DNA of 60,668 nucleotides from Actinobacteria bacterium OV450 (GTDB lineage Bacteria > Actinomycetota > Actinomycetes > Streptomycetales > Streptomycetaceae). The translations under genes were made by a program, and so were the position numbers. The notes beneath the pieces are model-generated. The model searched no databases. It was not told the origin of the DNA and worked only from the letters and a program-made list of their open reading frames with translations. Positions 15,808 through 23,308 of this stretch are shown in pieces. The stretch is taken from NCBI GenBank assembly GCA_001298555.1, contig LJCW01000307.1, positions 1-60,668 of the forward strand. Direction: 5' to 3'. Each line of letters starts with the position of its first letter. The first letter of the stretch is position 1.

Positions 15808-16007
15808 TGAACGCAGACGCGATTTTTGGCATTGTCACCGCCGCCATCGTTTCCATATGTTCCTTCAGTGTTTCCCGGGGCGTCATCCGCATGATGCAGA
15901 TCATTAGCGCCCTTGAAGCAGACCGGGCCCGCCTCAGCCGGCTCCGCCTCACCGAATCAATTTACCGCCTCGAAACGCCCCCGCACCACGACGATCCTGG
16001 CGAATGA
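15807..16007 (+). CDS. Small membrane protein (66 aa)
   Basis: N-terminal hydrophobic span (AIFGIVTAAIVSICSFSVS) followed by an amphipathic helix rich in Arg and Leu (ALEADRARLSRLRLTESI) and an acidic His-containing tail. ATG overlaps the stop of the previous microprotein. It likely anchors a cytoplasmic coiled coil at the membrane. Role unknown. Confidence 0.65.
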   Translation: MNADAIFGIVTAAIVSICSFSVSRGVIRMMQIISALEADRARLSRLRLTESIYRLETPPHHDDPGE

Positions 16008-16873
16008 TTGAGCACGCTGTCCGCGCCGCACAAAAAAACTTCCACATATTCCCCTGTCATCCGGCAGGCACAATGCGAGACGGCCGGCCCATCGATAAAG
16101 AACCGTTGGTGCCGTGGGGTGACGTGGCCACCACCGACCTCGATCGAATCATCGGATGGTGGACGCGCTGGCCGAAAGCGAATATCGGCATCTCATGCAA
16201 ACAGTCCGGGCTCCTCGTCGTCGACTGCGACGTGTATAAGAAGCCGTGGCACTTGAAAGGGACCGCCAGTGAGTGGATCCACGACCTCTACGGTCCACAT
16301 GTCGACGGAGAAGATTGCTTTAGAGCAATTAGTGAACGAGTCGGCGCAGATTGGGCCGAAACTCGCGACACTTACCGAGTCCAAACAACCCGTATGGGTT
16401 TGCACCTGTACTACCGATGGCCTAGTCAAATTCGGGCGTCGCAAGCCTCACCAGTGCGTGGGCTCCTGGACGTGCGGACCAATGGCGGAAGGCACGGCGG
16501 TTACGTTCTGGCCGCAGGATCAGCCACGCAAGCAGGCCCGTATCAATGTGAAGCTGACCTCCCAATCCGAGAGTGCCCGCCCTGGCTGGTCGCCCTTGTG
16601 CAAGAAAAGCCGCGCACTCCACCAGTATCAACGCCTATGGACTACACCGGACCGGCTGACTACACCGGCCTTGTCCAAACGGTCCGAATGGCCCCGGAAG
16701 GTAATCGAAACCAGGCGCTTCTCTGGGCAGCGCGTTGCATGTGTGCTGATGGCGCGAGTGAAGCCGAATGCGAAAGTGTCCTCACGGGGCCGGCACAGGC
16801 TGCAGGGCTCACCGAACGGGAAATCCAGTCAACAGTTCGCAGCGCCTACCGGCTGCAGTCACAGAAAGGGTGA
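16004..16873 (+). CDS. Bifunctional DNA primase/polymerase (prim-pol, AEP superfamily)
   Basis: 289 residues. HIFPCHPAGTMRDGRP, KEPLVPWGDVATTD, WPKANIGISCKQSGLLVVDCD (the D-x-D metal site) and VQTTRMGLHLYYRWPSQ follow the order of the prim-pol N-terminal domain; GLLDVRTNGGRHGGYVLAAG completes it. The last ~60 residues resemble the helical primase C-terminal segment (GNRNQALLWAARCMCADGA). It would synthesise primers at the phage origin; the ATPase at 21929 is the natural helicase partner. No helicase domain is fused. Confidence 0.85.
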   Translation: MIEHAVRAAQKNFHIFPCHPAGTMRDGRPIDKEPLVPWGDVATTDLDRIIGWWTRWPKANIGISCKQSGLLVVDCDVYKKPWHLKGTASEWIHDLYGPHVDGEDCFRAISERVGADWAETRDTYRVQTTRMGLHLYYRWPSQIRASQASPVRGLLDVRTNGGRHGGYVLAAGSATQAGPYQCEADLPIRECPPWLVALVQEKPRTPPVSTPMDYTGPADYTGLVQTVRMAPEGNRNQALLWAARCMCADGASEAECESVLTGPAQAAGLTEREIQSTVRSAYRLQSQKG

Positions 16874-16876
16874 CGA

Positions 16877-17134
16877 GTGAACTGGAAAAACGTTGCCGAC
16901 GACGCAGGCAAACGACAGACCGGCCCGAGCTGCAAAATCGCCCAACTGTTGGCAGGTCTGGCGCCGCGAGACCGTGCACACGTTGAGGCGGCCCTCGCGA
17001 ATCGGAACCTCACGAACCCCGGTCTTACGCGGGCATTCCGAGAACGTCTAGGCGAAGCAGCCCCGACCCTCTGGTCGGTAGGCAATCACCGGAGAGGGGA
17101 ATGCGCATGCCCGAAGTCAACTGGGACGGCCTAG
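16877..17134 (+). CDS. Small HTH-like phage protein (85 aa)
   Basis: GTG 16877. CKIAQLLAGLAPRDRAHVEA and TRAFRERLGEAAPTLWSVGN, ending HRRGECACPK, follow an actinophage pattern of a helix bundle with a final His/Cys motif. Related proteins have been described as HTH or replication accessory factors; I infer DNA binding. Overlaps the next gene by 34 bp. Confidence 0.65.
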   Translation: MNWKNVADDAGKRQTGPSCKIAQLLAGLAPRDRAHVEAALANRNLTNPGLTRAFRERLGEAAPTLWSVGNHRRGECACPKSTGTA

Positions 17135-18168
17135 AAGAAGGCGCCTCAGAAGTAGACGAGCTTGCCAAAGTCAAAGCAGAACGGGACCGTATCGCCCGAC
17201 AACTGTACGACACGAAACATCGGCAGGCTGACTATCTGCAAACGGTGTGGGATGCGGCTTCGGACGCGGTTGAGCGAATACAGATCGCACCGGTACCCGC
17301 CCCGGTCAGCACGCAACGGTATGCGATCGAAGACGAGGAATACTGTGTCGCCCTGCTCTCTGACCTTCAAACTGGCAAGCTCACCCCGGACTACAACTCC
17401 ACCGTGGCTCGTGAGCGGGTCATGCTCTACGCACGGAAAATCGTTCAGCTTGCGGATATACAACGGCTCCATCACCCCGTACGACACTGTGTCGTTCCCA
17501 TGTTGGGAGACATGGTTGAGGGAGTGGACATTTTCCCTGGACAGCAGTGGCTCATAGATTCGACACTATATGACCAGCTCTTCAACACCACACCAGCACT
17601 ACTTGCTGACTTTCTGCGCTACCTGTTGGCACACTTTGAAACCGTCACAGCGTACTGCGTTGACGGAAATCATGGACGTATTGGGCGCCGAGGTCAGTTC
17701 GGACCATCCGACAACGCAGACCGGATGCTCTATCGGATCGTTGCAATGCTCCTGCGTGACGAGCCCCGATTCGAACTCCACATGACTGACCCGCAAGGCG
17801 AACGCAACTGGTACCAGATCATGGAACTCGGTAACTACAGTGCCCTACTCATCCATGGCGACCAGATTCGCGGCTCGATGGGCTACCCCTTCTACGGGCT
17901 CGGGAAAAAAGTCCACTCGTGGGGGTCCGGCGGCCTAGGGCGGGGAGTCGATTTCCAAGACATCATGCTCGGCCACTACCACCAGCTCGCCCGCATCCCC
18001 CTGAATCACCGGACAGCATGGGCAAACGGATCCACCGAGTCAACGAACACATTCGCCGCCGAGACTCTGGCCGGCCAGTCCGAACCCTCACAGTGGCTGC
18101 TGTTCTGCGACCCAGACAAAGGCCGCATCACAGCCTCCTACGGCGTCGACCTGCGGGAGGAGAACTGA
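17101..18168 (+). CDS. Calcineurin-like metallophosphoesterase (phage DNA exonuclease-like)
   Basis: 355 residues. A short coiled-coil N-terminus (AKVKAERDRIARQLYDTK) precedes a metallophosphoesterase domain with VALLSDLQTGK, PMLGDMVEG, VDGNHGR, LLIHGDQIRG and MLGHYHQLARIP, covering all five metal/catalytic motifs (first motif D-x-Q rather than D-x-H). Families of this type include SbcD/Mre11-like nucleases. No SbcC partner is encoded, so it may act alone or on nucleotides. Confidence 0.82.
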   Translation: MRMPEVNWDGLEEGASEVDELAKVKAERDRIARQLYDTKHRQADYLQTVWDAASDAVERIQIAPVPAPVSTQRYAIEDEEYCVALLSDLQTGKLTPDYNSTVARERVMLYARKIVQLADIQRLHHPVRHCVVPMLGDMVEGVDIFPGQQWLIDSTLYDQLFNTTPALLADFLRYLLAHFETVTAYCVDGNHGRIGRRGQFGPSDNADRMLYRIVAMLLRDEPRFELHMTDPQGERNWYQIMELGNYSALLIHGDQIRGSMGYPFYGLGKKVHSWGSGGLGRGVDFQDIMLGHYHQLARIPLNHRTAWANGSTESTNTFAAETLAGQSEPSQWLLFCDPDKGRITASYGVDLREEN

Positions 18169-18347
18169 TGGCCCGCATCCAAACCATGATGCTCCCCAAC
18201 TGTGAATACATCATCATTATCGACCAGCTCACCACGAAAGAGTGCGATGACCTGGCCGAACAGAAAACATCGTCCACCCTGGCTGATCTGACCGGGGCTA
18301 AAGCCGTCATCTGCTGGGAGAACGGCACTCTCGACGTACAGGAGTAA
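18168..18347 (+). CDS. Hypothetical phage protein (59 aa)
   Basis: ATG 18168 overlaps the preceding stop (TGATG). IQTMMLPNCEYIIIIDQLT and TSSTLADLTGAKAVICWE suggest a small alpha/beta protein. No family recognised. Confidence 0.6.
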   Translation: MARIQTMMLPNCEYIIIIDQLTTKECDDLAEQKTSSTLADLTGAKAVICWENGTLDVQE

Positions 18348-18352
18348 CAGCA

Positions 18353-18562
18353 ATGCACGGACAGATAACCAACCCGCTAACCACGACCCTCTTCCAAGAT
18401 GACACGTTCACCGTGGTCCACGTCCTCGGGAGCCGCTACGCCGCCGTCGGCGTCGCCAAACGCCACCCCCGAGACAAGTTCGACCGGCAGCATGGACACG
18501 ACGTGGCCATGGCGCGCGCCCTCGAAGACCTTGCAGCGCAGGTACGGGCAGGCATCGAGTGA
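18353..18562 (+). CDS. DUF1876-like small protein
   Basis: 69 residues. FTVVHVLGSRYAAVGVAKRH and DVAMARALEDLAAQV follow the DUF1876-type layout: a short beta-sheet, then a helix ending in an 'A-x-A-R-A-L-x-D-L-A' signature common in actinobacteria. Biochemical role unknown. Overlaps the next gene by 4 bp. Confidence 0.6.
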   Translation: MHGQITNPLTTTLFQDDTFTVVHVLGSRYAAVGVAKRHPRDKFDRQHGHDVAMARALEDLAAQVRAGIE

Positions 18563-18834
18563 CGGCGACGGCCCCCGAAATCTGCGCCCGTTGCGGCAAC
18601 AACTACGCCACACAGGGAAACCCGTTCGGAACAGCCATCATCGCCCTCACCCCCATATGTTCCGGCGACACCTACACGTGTGTGCTCTGCGACCCATGCA
18701 CCCGCGGCCTCCTCGAATACGTGACACCCGAACTAGCCGGCGACCCCGCATACCAAGCCCACATCGACCAATACGAAGCGACGATCCGTGACCTCATGGC
18801 AAAAATCCGAGGCGCCCATGAACGGCCAGACTGA
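18559..18834 (+). CDS. Zinc-finger-like hypothetical protein (91 aa)
   Basis: GTG 18559. ICARCGNNYATQG plus TYTCVLCDPCTRG give two CxxC pairs, a probable zinc ribbon, followed by an acidic helix (QYEATIRDLMAKIRG). Probably nucleic-acid binding; no family named. Confidence 0.6.
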   Translation: MTATAPEICARCGNNYATQGNPFGTAIIALTPICSGDTYTCVLCDPCTRGLLEYVTPELAGDPAYQAHIDQYEATIRDLMAKIRGAHERPD

Positions 18835-19063
18835 AGAAGGCGTCTGCCCCCACTGCCTACGCCTCGTCGACATCACACCACACCAAAGGGTAGCGGCACA
18901 TCAAACATTCCAATGGCTCGCAGAAAGCTACATCGAAGCCACATGTGTAGGAGACGACGAATGGGTGCCGAAGAAACACAACCAGTGCCCCGGCGCCGGC
19001 CGGAAGCCAGTTGCCGGTAATCCGGTCATCGATGAAGACCCGCCCGCCTACTGCCCCCTGTGA
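18818..19063 (+). CDS. Hypothetical phage protein with CxxC (81 aa)
   Basis: ATG 18818 overlaps the previous gene by 17 bp. GVCPHCLRLVDITPHQRVAA, then a mid helix and a C-terminal CPGAGRKPVAG segment. Layout is shared by many actinophage zinc-binding proteins placed just before HTH or WhiB genes. Function unknown. Confidence 0.6.
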   Translation: MNGQTEEGVCPHCLRLVDITPHQRVAAHQTFQWLAESYIEATCVGDDEWVPKKHNQCPGAGRKPVAGNPVIDEDPPAYCPL

Positions 19064-19073
19064 GGAGGAACCA

Positions 19074-19865
19074 GTGACCCCAGAAGAGAAGTTGGCACGC
19101 AGACGCAAACTCAACAAACGGGGGGCGTTCCTCCGCGCGCAGGGGGTCGAGCTGCGGGTGCCGTTCCAGCCCGCACAGACGGTACTGCGAAGGTTGCAAG
19201 CCCAGGGTATGACCGCTGAACAAATGTCAGCACAGTGCGGCATTCACTGGTCACGCCTGCGCCAGATCGCCCGAGGATACAGCCGCATCAACGACCCGGA
19301 AGGCACCCGCCTCAATAAGATCCGCCTTCGCACCCATGAAGCGATCATGACGCTTGAATACGAGCAACCTACCTACGGCGGTGCCAAAGTGCCCGCCGAA
19401 TGGGTAACCCGCCGTCTCCAAGCCCTCGCAGCACTCGGCTTCAATGCCCGGCTGCTGGCCGGAATGCTCGGGTGGGAAGGCGACTCGGCGCACAAAATGC
19501 TGTCCGACCTCACCCGGGGCCGACGCCGCGAACGCCACGTCGTATGGACGACCTACAAACAAGTCGCAGACCTATACGACAAATTGAAAGACGCCACCCC
19601 AGAAGACCACGATGGCGCATACAGGCCCCAAACCATCCGAGCCTGGGCACGTAAGAACCGATACGCGCCACCACACTGCTGGGATGACGACACCATCAAC
19701 GACGTCGACGCCATCCCCGAATGGACAGGAATGTGCGGAACCATCGAAGGCTGGCGCATCCACCAACGCGAGTACATCCTGCCGATTTGTCCGCCCTGCC
19801 AGGTCTATCGGCGGGAGTACGAGAAAGAAAGACGACGTGGACATAAACAGGCCATGGACAGCTAA
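19074..19865 (+). CDS. Helix-turn-helix phage protein, paralogue of the 13186 gene
   Basis: 263 residues from GTG 19074, preceded by tgaggaggaacca. AQGMTAEQMSAQCGIHWSRL (~43-62) is a good HTH, and a second lies at TRRLQALAALGFNARLLAGM (~110-130). It ends in CGTIEGWRIHQREY and ICPPCQVYRREYEKERRRG. The core after the second HTH (ADLYDKLKD ... YAPPHCWDDDTIND) mirrors the 13186 product (KALYDKRWS ... WAPALAWDDDEID). The basic tail and paired cysteines suggest DNA binding. It overlaps the WhiB-like gene, so the two are probably coexpressed. Confidence 0.75.
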   Translation: MTPEEKLARRRKLNKRGAFLRAQGVELRVPFQPAQTVLRRLQAQGMTAEQMSAQCGIHWSRLRQIARGYSRINDPEGTRLNKIRLRTHEAIMTLEYEQPTYGGAKVPAEWVTRRLQALAALGFNARLLAGMLGWEGDSAHKMLSDLTRGRRRERHVVWTTYKQVADLYDKLKDATPEDHDGAYRPQTIRAWARKNRYAPPHCWDDDTINDVDAIPEWTGMCGTIEGWRIHQREYILPICPPCQVYRREYEKERRRGHKQAMDS

Positions 19866-20076
19866 AGCAGCCTGCCAAGGAATGGACCTAGCACTGTTCT
19901 TTGACGGCCTACGTCAACAAGAAGCCAAAGCGGTGTGCGAGGCATGCCCCGTAAGGGCCGAATGTCTCTCATTTCATCATGACGAACGCTACGGCGTGTT
20001 CGGCGGCTTGACCTCCGACGACCGCGGATTCATCAAGGGACGACGCAAGCCCATAATCCTGGAAGAAGCAATCTAA
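19837..20076 (+). CDS. WhiB-family (Wbl) Fe-S transcription factor
   Basis: 79 residues from GTG 19837. Four cluster cysteines: one in AACQGMDLALFF, two in VCEAC, one in RAECLSF. YGVFGGLTSDDR is the G-[VI]-[WF]-G-G turn, followed by a basic tail (KGRRKP) for DNA contact. Wbl proteins bind a 4Fe-4S cluster and act with the housekeeping sigma factor. Phage-encoded Wbl proteins (WhiB-TM4 is the known case) can repress host whiB genes and affect septation and superinfection. Overlaps its neighbours on both sides. Confidence 0.9.
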   Translation: MDINRPWTAKAACQGMDLALFFDGLRQQEAKAVCEACPVRAECLSFHHDERYGVFGGLTSDDRGFIKGRRKPIILEEAI

Positions 20077-20306
20077 TGAACACAACCGCTGACCTGCACC
20101 TGATAATCCGCGATGGTAAGGCCGTCGCGGTCGCCGACGACCTGCCCCAGGCGAAAGAGTTCGCAGAAACCGTCACACCCCCGCACCTCGGAGCCAACCA
20201 CTGGTCCGACACAGGCAAGCTGTTCGCAGTCACCGGACAGCGACACGAAACGTACAAGTGGACCGGCTGGGAAGTCCGGCCGATCATCCACGCCCAAGCC
20301 TCATGA
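20076..20306 (+). CDS. Hypothetical phage protein (76 aa)
   Basis: Start overlaps the WhiB stop (TAATG). Predicted beta-rich (LHLIIRDGKAVAVADD ... KLFAVTGQRHETYKW). No family recognised. Confidence 0.6.
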   Translation: MNTTADLHLIIRDGKAVAVADDLPQAKEFAETVTPPHLGANHWSDTGKLFAVTGQRHETYKWTGWEVRPIIHAQAS

Positions 20307-20518
20307 AACGGCTCTCACCCGCCGTCCAATGGCTCGAAGAAAACATAACCCCCACCCGCGCAGACACGCACCGGCGGCCCCTCTTCGAACTCGTCGAAGA
20401 CCACAGCGCCGGCCTCCTCGGCACCTGGGCAACCGGACGAAGCAACGCCCCCACGCCCACGGAATGCCCGCGCTGCGGAGCAGACCCCATCATTCTCACC
20501 CCTCAGGACACTCTATGA
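20303..20518 (+). CDS. Hypothetical phage protein with CxxC (71 aa)
   Basis: ATG 20303 overlaps the previous stop. Ends with TECPRCGADPIILTP, a half zinc ribbon. Its stop overlaps the first DUF6197 start (ATGA). Confidence 0.6.
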   Translation: MKRLSPAVQWLEENITPTRADTHRRPLFELVEDHSAGLLGTWATGRSNAPTPTECPRCGADPIILTPQDTL

Positions 20519-20886
20519 CACCCGAAGAGCTTCTCCTGGCTGCAGCGGACGACATTGCCGCCTACGGACACCACAAAGGCAGGATGTATGGACTCACGGA
20601 CGACCCGGACGCCATGGCGCCCGCCTGTGCCCTTGGCGCAATCATTCGCCGAAGCAAGGGCTACAAGGGCTTCCTCGGCGATCTGATGAACGGCGGCGCC
20701 ATACAACTGCTCCATGACCACATCTCTGACGGACTAGGCACACAAGACGACGCCATCGACGATATAGCTGCATGGAACGACCACCCGCAGATCACCAAAG
20801 AAGACGTCATCCTCGCAATGAAGACAGCGGCTCACAGTCCCTCCGACCGGCCACCCCAACCGAGAATGATCGGCAGCACTCTATGA
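20515..20886 (+). CDS. DUF6197 family protein, copy 1 of 4
   Basis: 123 residues. LLLAAADDIAAYGHHKGRMY, then ACALGAIIRR, and IAAWNDHPQITKEDVILAMK follow the DUF6197 pattern: an N-terminal helix, a central C-A-L-G-A, and W-N-D followed by an E-D-V helix. The best-preserved part is the C-terminal WND...EDVILAMK...AAH. Biochemical role unknown; the family is common in Streptomyces and its phages. Overlaps copy 2 by 4 bp. Confidence 0.75.
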   Translation: MTPEELLLAAADDIAAYGHHKGRMYGLTDDPDAMAPACALGAIIRRSKGYKGFLGDLMNGGAIQLLHDHISDGLGTQDDAIDDIAAWNDHPQITKEDVILAMKTAAHSPSDRPPQPRMIGSTL

Positions 20887-21236
20887 CGCCTGAAGAGCTG
20901 CTCCTGGCTGCAGCAGACGACATCGCCGTCCACGGACACCACAAGGGTGCCTTGTATGCACCCAGGGACCGGCCCCGTGACACAGCCCGCGCCTGCGCCC
21001 TCGGCGCACTCACACGCAGGGCGACACATATCAGCCCGTCCGCCGCCCTGTCCGTGCACAGGGCGGCCATCCAGTTTCTCTGCAATCAAATCCCCGACGT
21101 GCGCGATCCAAAGGACCGTTTCGCCACCGAGAGCTTGGACAACACCTACAAGATCACCGCATGGAACGACCACCCGCAGACCAGCAAAAAGGATGTCATC
21201 CTCGCTATGCAGAAAGCCGCGAACCATGACGCCTGA
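20883..21236 (+). CDS. DUF6197 family protein, copy 2 of 4
   Basis: 117 residues. It starts MTPEELLLAAADDIAVHGHH, nearly identical to copy 1, then diverges in the middle and returns to ITAWNDHPQTSKKDVILAMQ. Copies 1 and 2 share the closest N-termini, implying the most recent duplication. Overlaps copy 3 by 11 bp. Confidence 0.75.
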   Translation: MTPEELLLAAADDIAVHGHHKGALYAPRDRPRDTARACALGALTRRATHISPSAALSVHRAAIQFLCNQIPDVRDPKDRFATESLDNTYKITAWNDHPQTSKKDVILAMQKAANHDA

Positions 21237-21516
21237 ACAGACCCGACAGATCCTTGGCGAGGCGATCAAAGTGTTGGAACGCGATGGATGGCACCAAGGC
21301 GGGCTGGTCGCTGCCGACGGGGCTGTGTGCGCGATGGGCGCCATTAACCGAGCCGCCACCGGCAGCGCACACGACTACACCATGGCAGGAGCACTAGCCG
21401 TCTGCACACTTCAGATGAGCATCGGACAGCAAGTTCCGCAATGGAACGACGACCCGTCCCGCACTAAGGAAGACGTCATCCTCGCCATGAAGAAAGCCGC
21501 CCACCATGACGCCTGA
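21226..21516 (+). CDS. DUF6197 family protein, copy 3 of 4
   Basis: 96 residues. It carries ILGEAIKVLERDGWHQGGLV, AVCAMGAINRAATG and VPQWNDDPSRTKEDVILAMK. This is closer to the classical DUF6197 consensus (D-G-W-x-Q-G, C-A-x-G-A-I) than copies 1 and 2. Overlaps copy 4 by 11 bp. Confidence 0.78.
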   Translation: MTPEQTRQILGEAIKVLERDGWHQGGLVAADGAVCAMGAINRAATGSAHDYTMAGALAVCTLQMSIGQQVPQWNDDPSRTKEDVILAMKKAAHHDA

Positions 21517-21829
21517 ACAAATCCTCGACGAGGCGGTACACGTCATCGAACGCGACGGATGGCACCAAGGCCGCCTCACATCCGGAAACGCCTCCACAGG
21601 CCCCGTATGCGCGCTGGGCGCCATCACCCGAGCAGCAACCGGCAACGCCTTCAACTACACCGGGGAAGCCGATGCAGCAGCCAACCGACTCGGCGCCCAC
21701 ATCGTCGAAGCCTGTTCCATCGAGGACTCTTCCTGGTGGCAGAACATCCCCGCATGGAACGACGACCCGGCTCGCACTAAGGAAGACGTCATCCTCGCCC
21801 TCAAGCAGGCCGCTCATGGAGAAGTATGA
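21506..21829 (+). CDS. DUF6197 family protein, copy 4 of 4
   Basis: 107 residues. ILDEAVHVIERDGWHQGRLT, PVCALGAITRAATG and IPAWNDDPARTKEDVILALK make it the sister of copy 3. Overlaps a short coiled-coil gene downstream. Confidence 0.78.
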   Translation: MTPEQILDEAVHVIERDGWHQGRLTSGNASTGPVCALGAITRAATGNAFNYTGEADAAANRLGAHIVEACSIEDSSWWQNIPAWNDDPARTKEDVILALKQAAHGEV

Positions 21830-21986
21830 ACACAACGAGATCACCCAGGTAGCGGCTGTCCATGAAGCGCTTGCCCTGCTGAGGGAACGAGTCACAGCAC
21901 TAGAAACCCAGGTGGAAGGCATCCTAGCGTGGAAGAAAGCCCACACCTGCCCCAACCCGACAACGACGAACAGCTCATCCGACTAG
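21816..21986 (+). CDS. Short coiled-coil protein (56 aa)
   Basis: ATG 21816 overlaps the previous stop. AAVHEALALLRERVTALETQ forms a heptad-patterned helix; the tail is Thr/Ser-rich. It overlaps the ATPase gene by 58 bp. It could be a helicase-accessory peptide; no evidence beyond position. Confidence 0.55.
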   Translation: MEKYEHNEITQVAAVHEALALLRERVTALETQVEGILAWKKAHTCPNPTTTNSSSD

Positions 21987-22996
21987 CCCAAAAAATGCGC
22001 GAGGACAACGATGTTCACGCCCTCGCCGAACCAGAACGCCTAAAACTCCTCGCACGAAAACGCGCACAACAACGCATCGCTGAAGAAGAACAGCAAAGCA
22101 AGCTCGCAGAGTATCGGCCTTCAGCAGTGGAGGCCGATACCTTTCTGTCCACCACGCCCCCCGATTACGACTGGCTCGTGCCCGGACTACTCGAACGCCA
22201 AGACCGACTAATCATCACAGGAGCCCCAGGGCATGGCAAATCAACTCTCCTCCGCCAGACAGCTATGCAGCTATCTTCTGGAATACACCCTTTTGGGGGA
22301 GAAAACTTTCCACCTCTTCGGACGCTACTTTTCGATGTCGAGAATTCGGGACGGCAAATACACCGAAAGCTCCATAGCATACGTCAACAAGCAGGCGACA
22401 AATACGCGGGGAATCTCTATCTGGTCACACGACCACAAGGACTCGACCTAAGCAACGGCGATGGAATAATACTCGAAACCGAAATAGAAGAAACCAAACC
22501 AGATGTTCTCATCACCGGCCCCCTCTACAAACTCGTAGGCGGAGACCCCAGCGAAGAACAATCCGCACGCCTAGCCACCCAATGGCTCGACAAAATACGC
22601 ACCAAATACGACATAACCATCATCCTCGAAGCCCACTCACCCCACAGCTCAGACCACCGCAAACCCATCCTCCGCCCATACGGAGCCAGCCTATGGATAC
22701 GATGGCCCGAATTCGGCATCCACCTCGCCGAAGACGGGACGCTCACACACTGGCGAGGACCCCGCGAAGAACGCAACTGGCCGGCCGAGCTGCACCGCGG
22801 CGGGGAGTGGCCCTGGACAGCTCCTGACGCCGCGCACAATGGCCTATGGGAGCAGATCCGCACAGCCTGCCTGCTGCATGGCACACGGCTATCACAGCGG
22901 CAGCTAGCCGACATGCTCGCGGTGCCGATAGTGACCATCGCCCAGGTATGTGACGCGCACTGGCACGAATGGAAGCAACTCACCCAACGTCACTGA
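21929..22996 (+). CDS. RecA/DnaB-like AAA ATPase (RepA-type replicative helicase candidate)
   Basis: 355 residues from GTG 21929. After an acidic, Gln/Arg-rich leader, the Walker A is ITGAPGHGKSTLLRQ (~96-110), the Walker B-like strand is RTLLFDVENSG, with PDVLITGPLYKLVG as a further strand and TIILEAHSPHSS as motif 3. The C-terminal ~60 residues contain a winged-helix-like segment (LSQRQLADMLAVPIVTIAQV). This is the layout of phage RepA/DnaB-type hexameric helicases. With the prim-pol at 16004 it probably forms the replication core; polymerase would be supplied by the host. Confidence 0.8.
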   Translation: MEESPHLPQPDNDEQLIRLAQKMREDNDVHALAEPERLKLLARKRAQQRIAEEEQQSKLAEYRPSAVEADTFLSTTPPDYDWLVPGLLERQDRLIITGAPGHGKSTLLRQTAMQLSSGIHPFGGENFPPLRTLLFDVENSGRQIHRKLHSIRQQAGDKYAGNLYLVTRPQGLDLSNGDGIILETEIEETKPDVLITGPLYKLVGGDPSEEQSARLATQWLDKIRTKYDITIILEAHSPHSSDHRKPILRPYGASLWIRWPEFGIHLAEDGTLTHWRGPREERNWPAELHRGGEWPWTAPDAAHNGLWEQIRTACLLHGTRLSQRQLADMLAVPIVTIAQVCDAHWHEWKQLTQRH

Positions 22997-23022
22997 ACAC
23001 CCCTGTGTGTAATGTGATGCAA

Positions 23023-23068
23023 TTGACATCGAAGCGGCTTGACAAGAAAATCAGGGCCTCCTTAAACT
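23023..23068 (+). promoter_or_regulatory. Tandem sigma-70-type promoter candidate
   Basis: Two TTGACA hexamers lie 16 bp apart (23023-23028 and 23039-23044). The second has TAAACT 18 bp downstream (23063-23068). The first has GAAAAT at 17 bp (23046-23051). Such good -35 boxes are rare in this genome. The promoters face a gene-free segment and the 23.3-25.9 kb operon. Confidence 0.65.
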
Positions 23069-23074
23069 GATCTT

Positions 23075-23304
23075 CCCTCAACTCGCTACCCCGCCGCTGC
23101 TATCAACGCGCCGAGTCTTTTGAGCGCCGTGGGCGGAGCCCCTTGAGGCGCGCTCAGCAAGTAATCGCTGCAGGTTTAAAGAGAACCTGCAAGTAGATTC
23201 TTTAACCTCAGGTAGTAGACAGAACGGCGCTCGCTGACGCGGCGCCTCCTGGACGACCAAAACTAAAGAAACAAGGCCTCCATCTCAGTCGAGCTGGAGG
23301 CCTT
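23075..23304 (+). ncRNA. Candidate structured non-coding RNA or leader
   Basis: No convincing gene lies between 22997 and 23308. Downstream of the tandem promoter the plus strand can form several stems. TGAGCGC 23121-23127 pairs with GCGCTCA 23150-23156, with an inner gggc/gccc stem. GCAGGTT 23170-23176 pairs with AACCTGC 23184-23190. GGCGC 23226-23230 pairs with GCGCC 23242-23246. AAGGCCTCCA 23273-23282 pairs with TGGAGGCCTT 23295-23304. The last stem sits 5 bases before an ATG (23309) and has no T-run, so it may control translation or mark a 3' end. Inference only. Confidence 0.4.
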
Positions 23305-23308
23305 ACGC

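Noticed and set aside
20515..21829. Tandem similarity as a CRISPR-like or satellite repeat
   Set aside because: The repetition is at protein level with divergent DNA; these are four coding paralogues.
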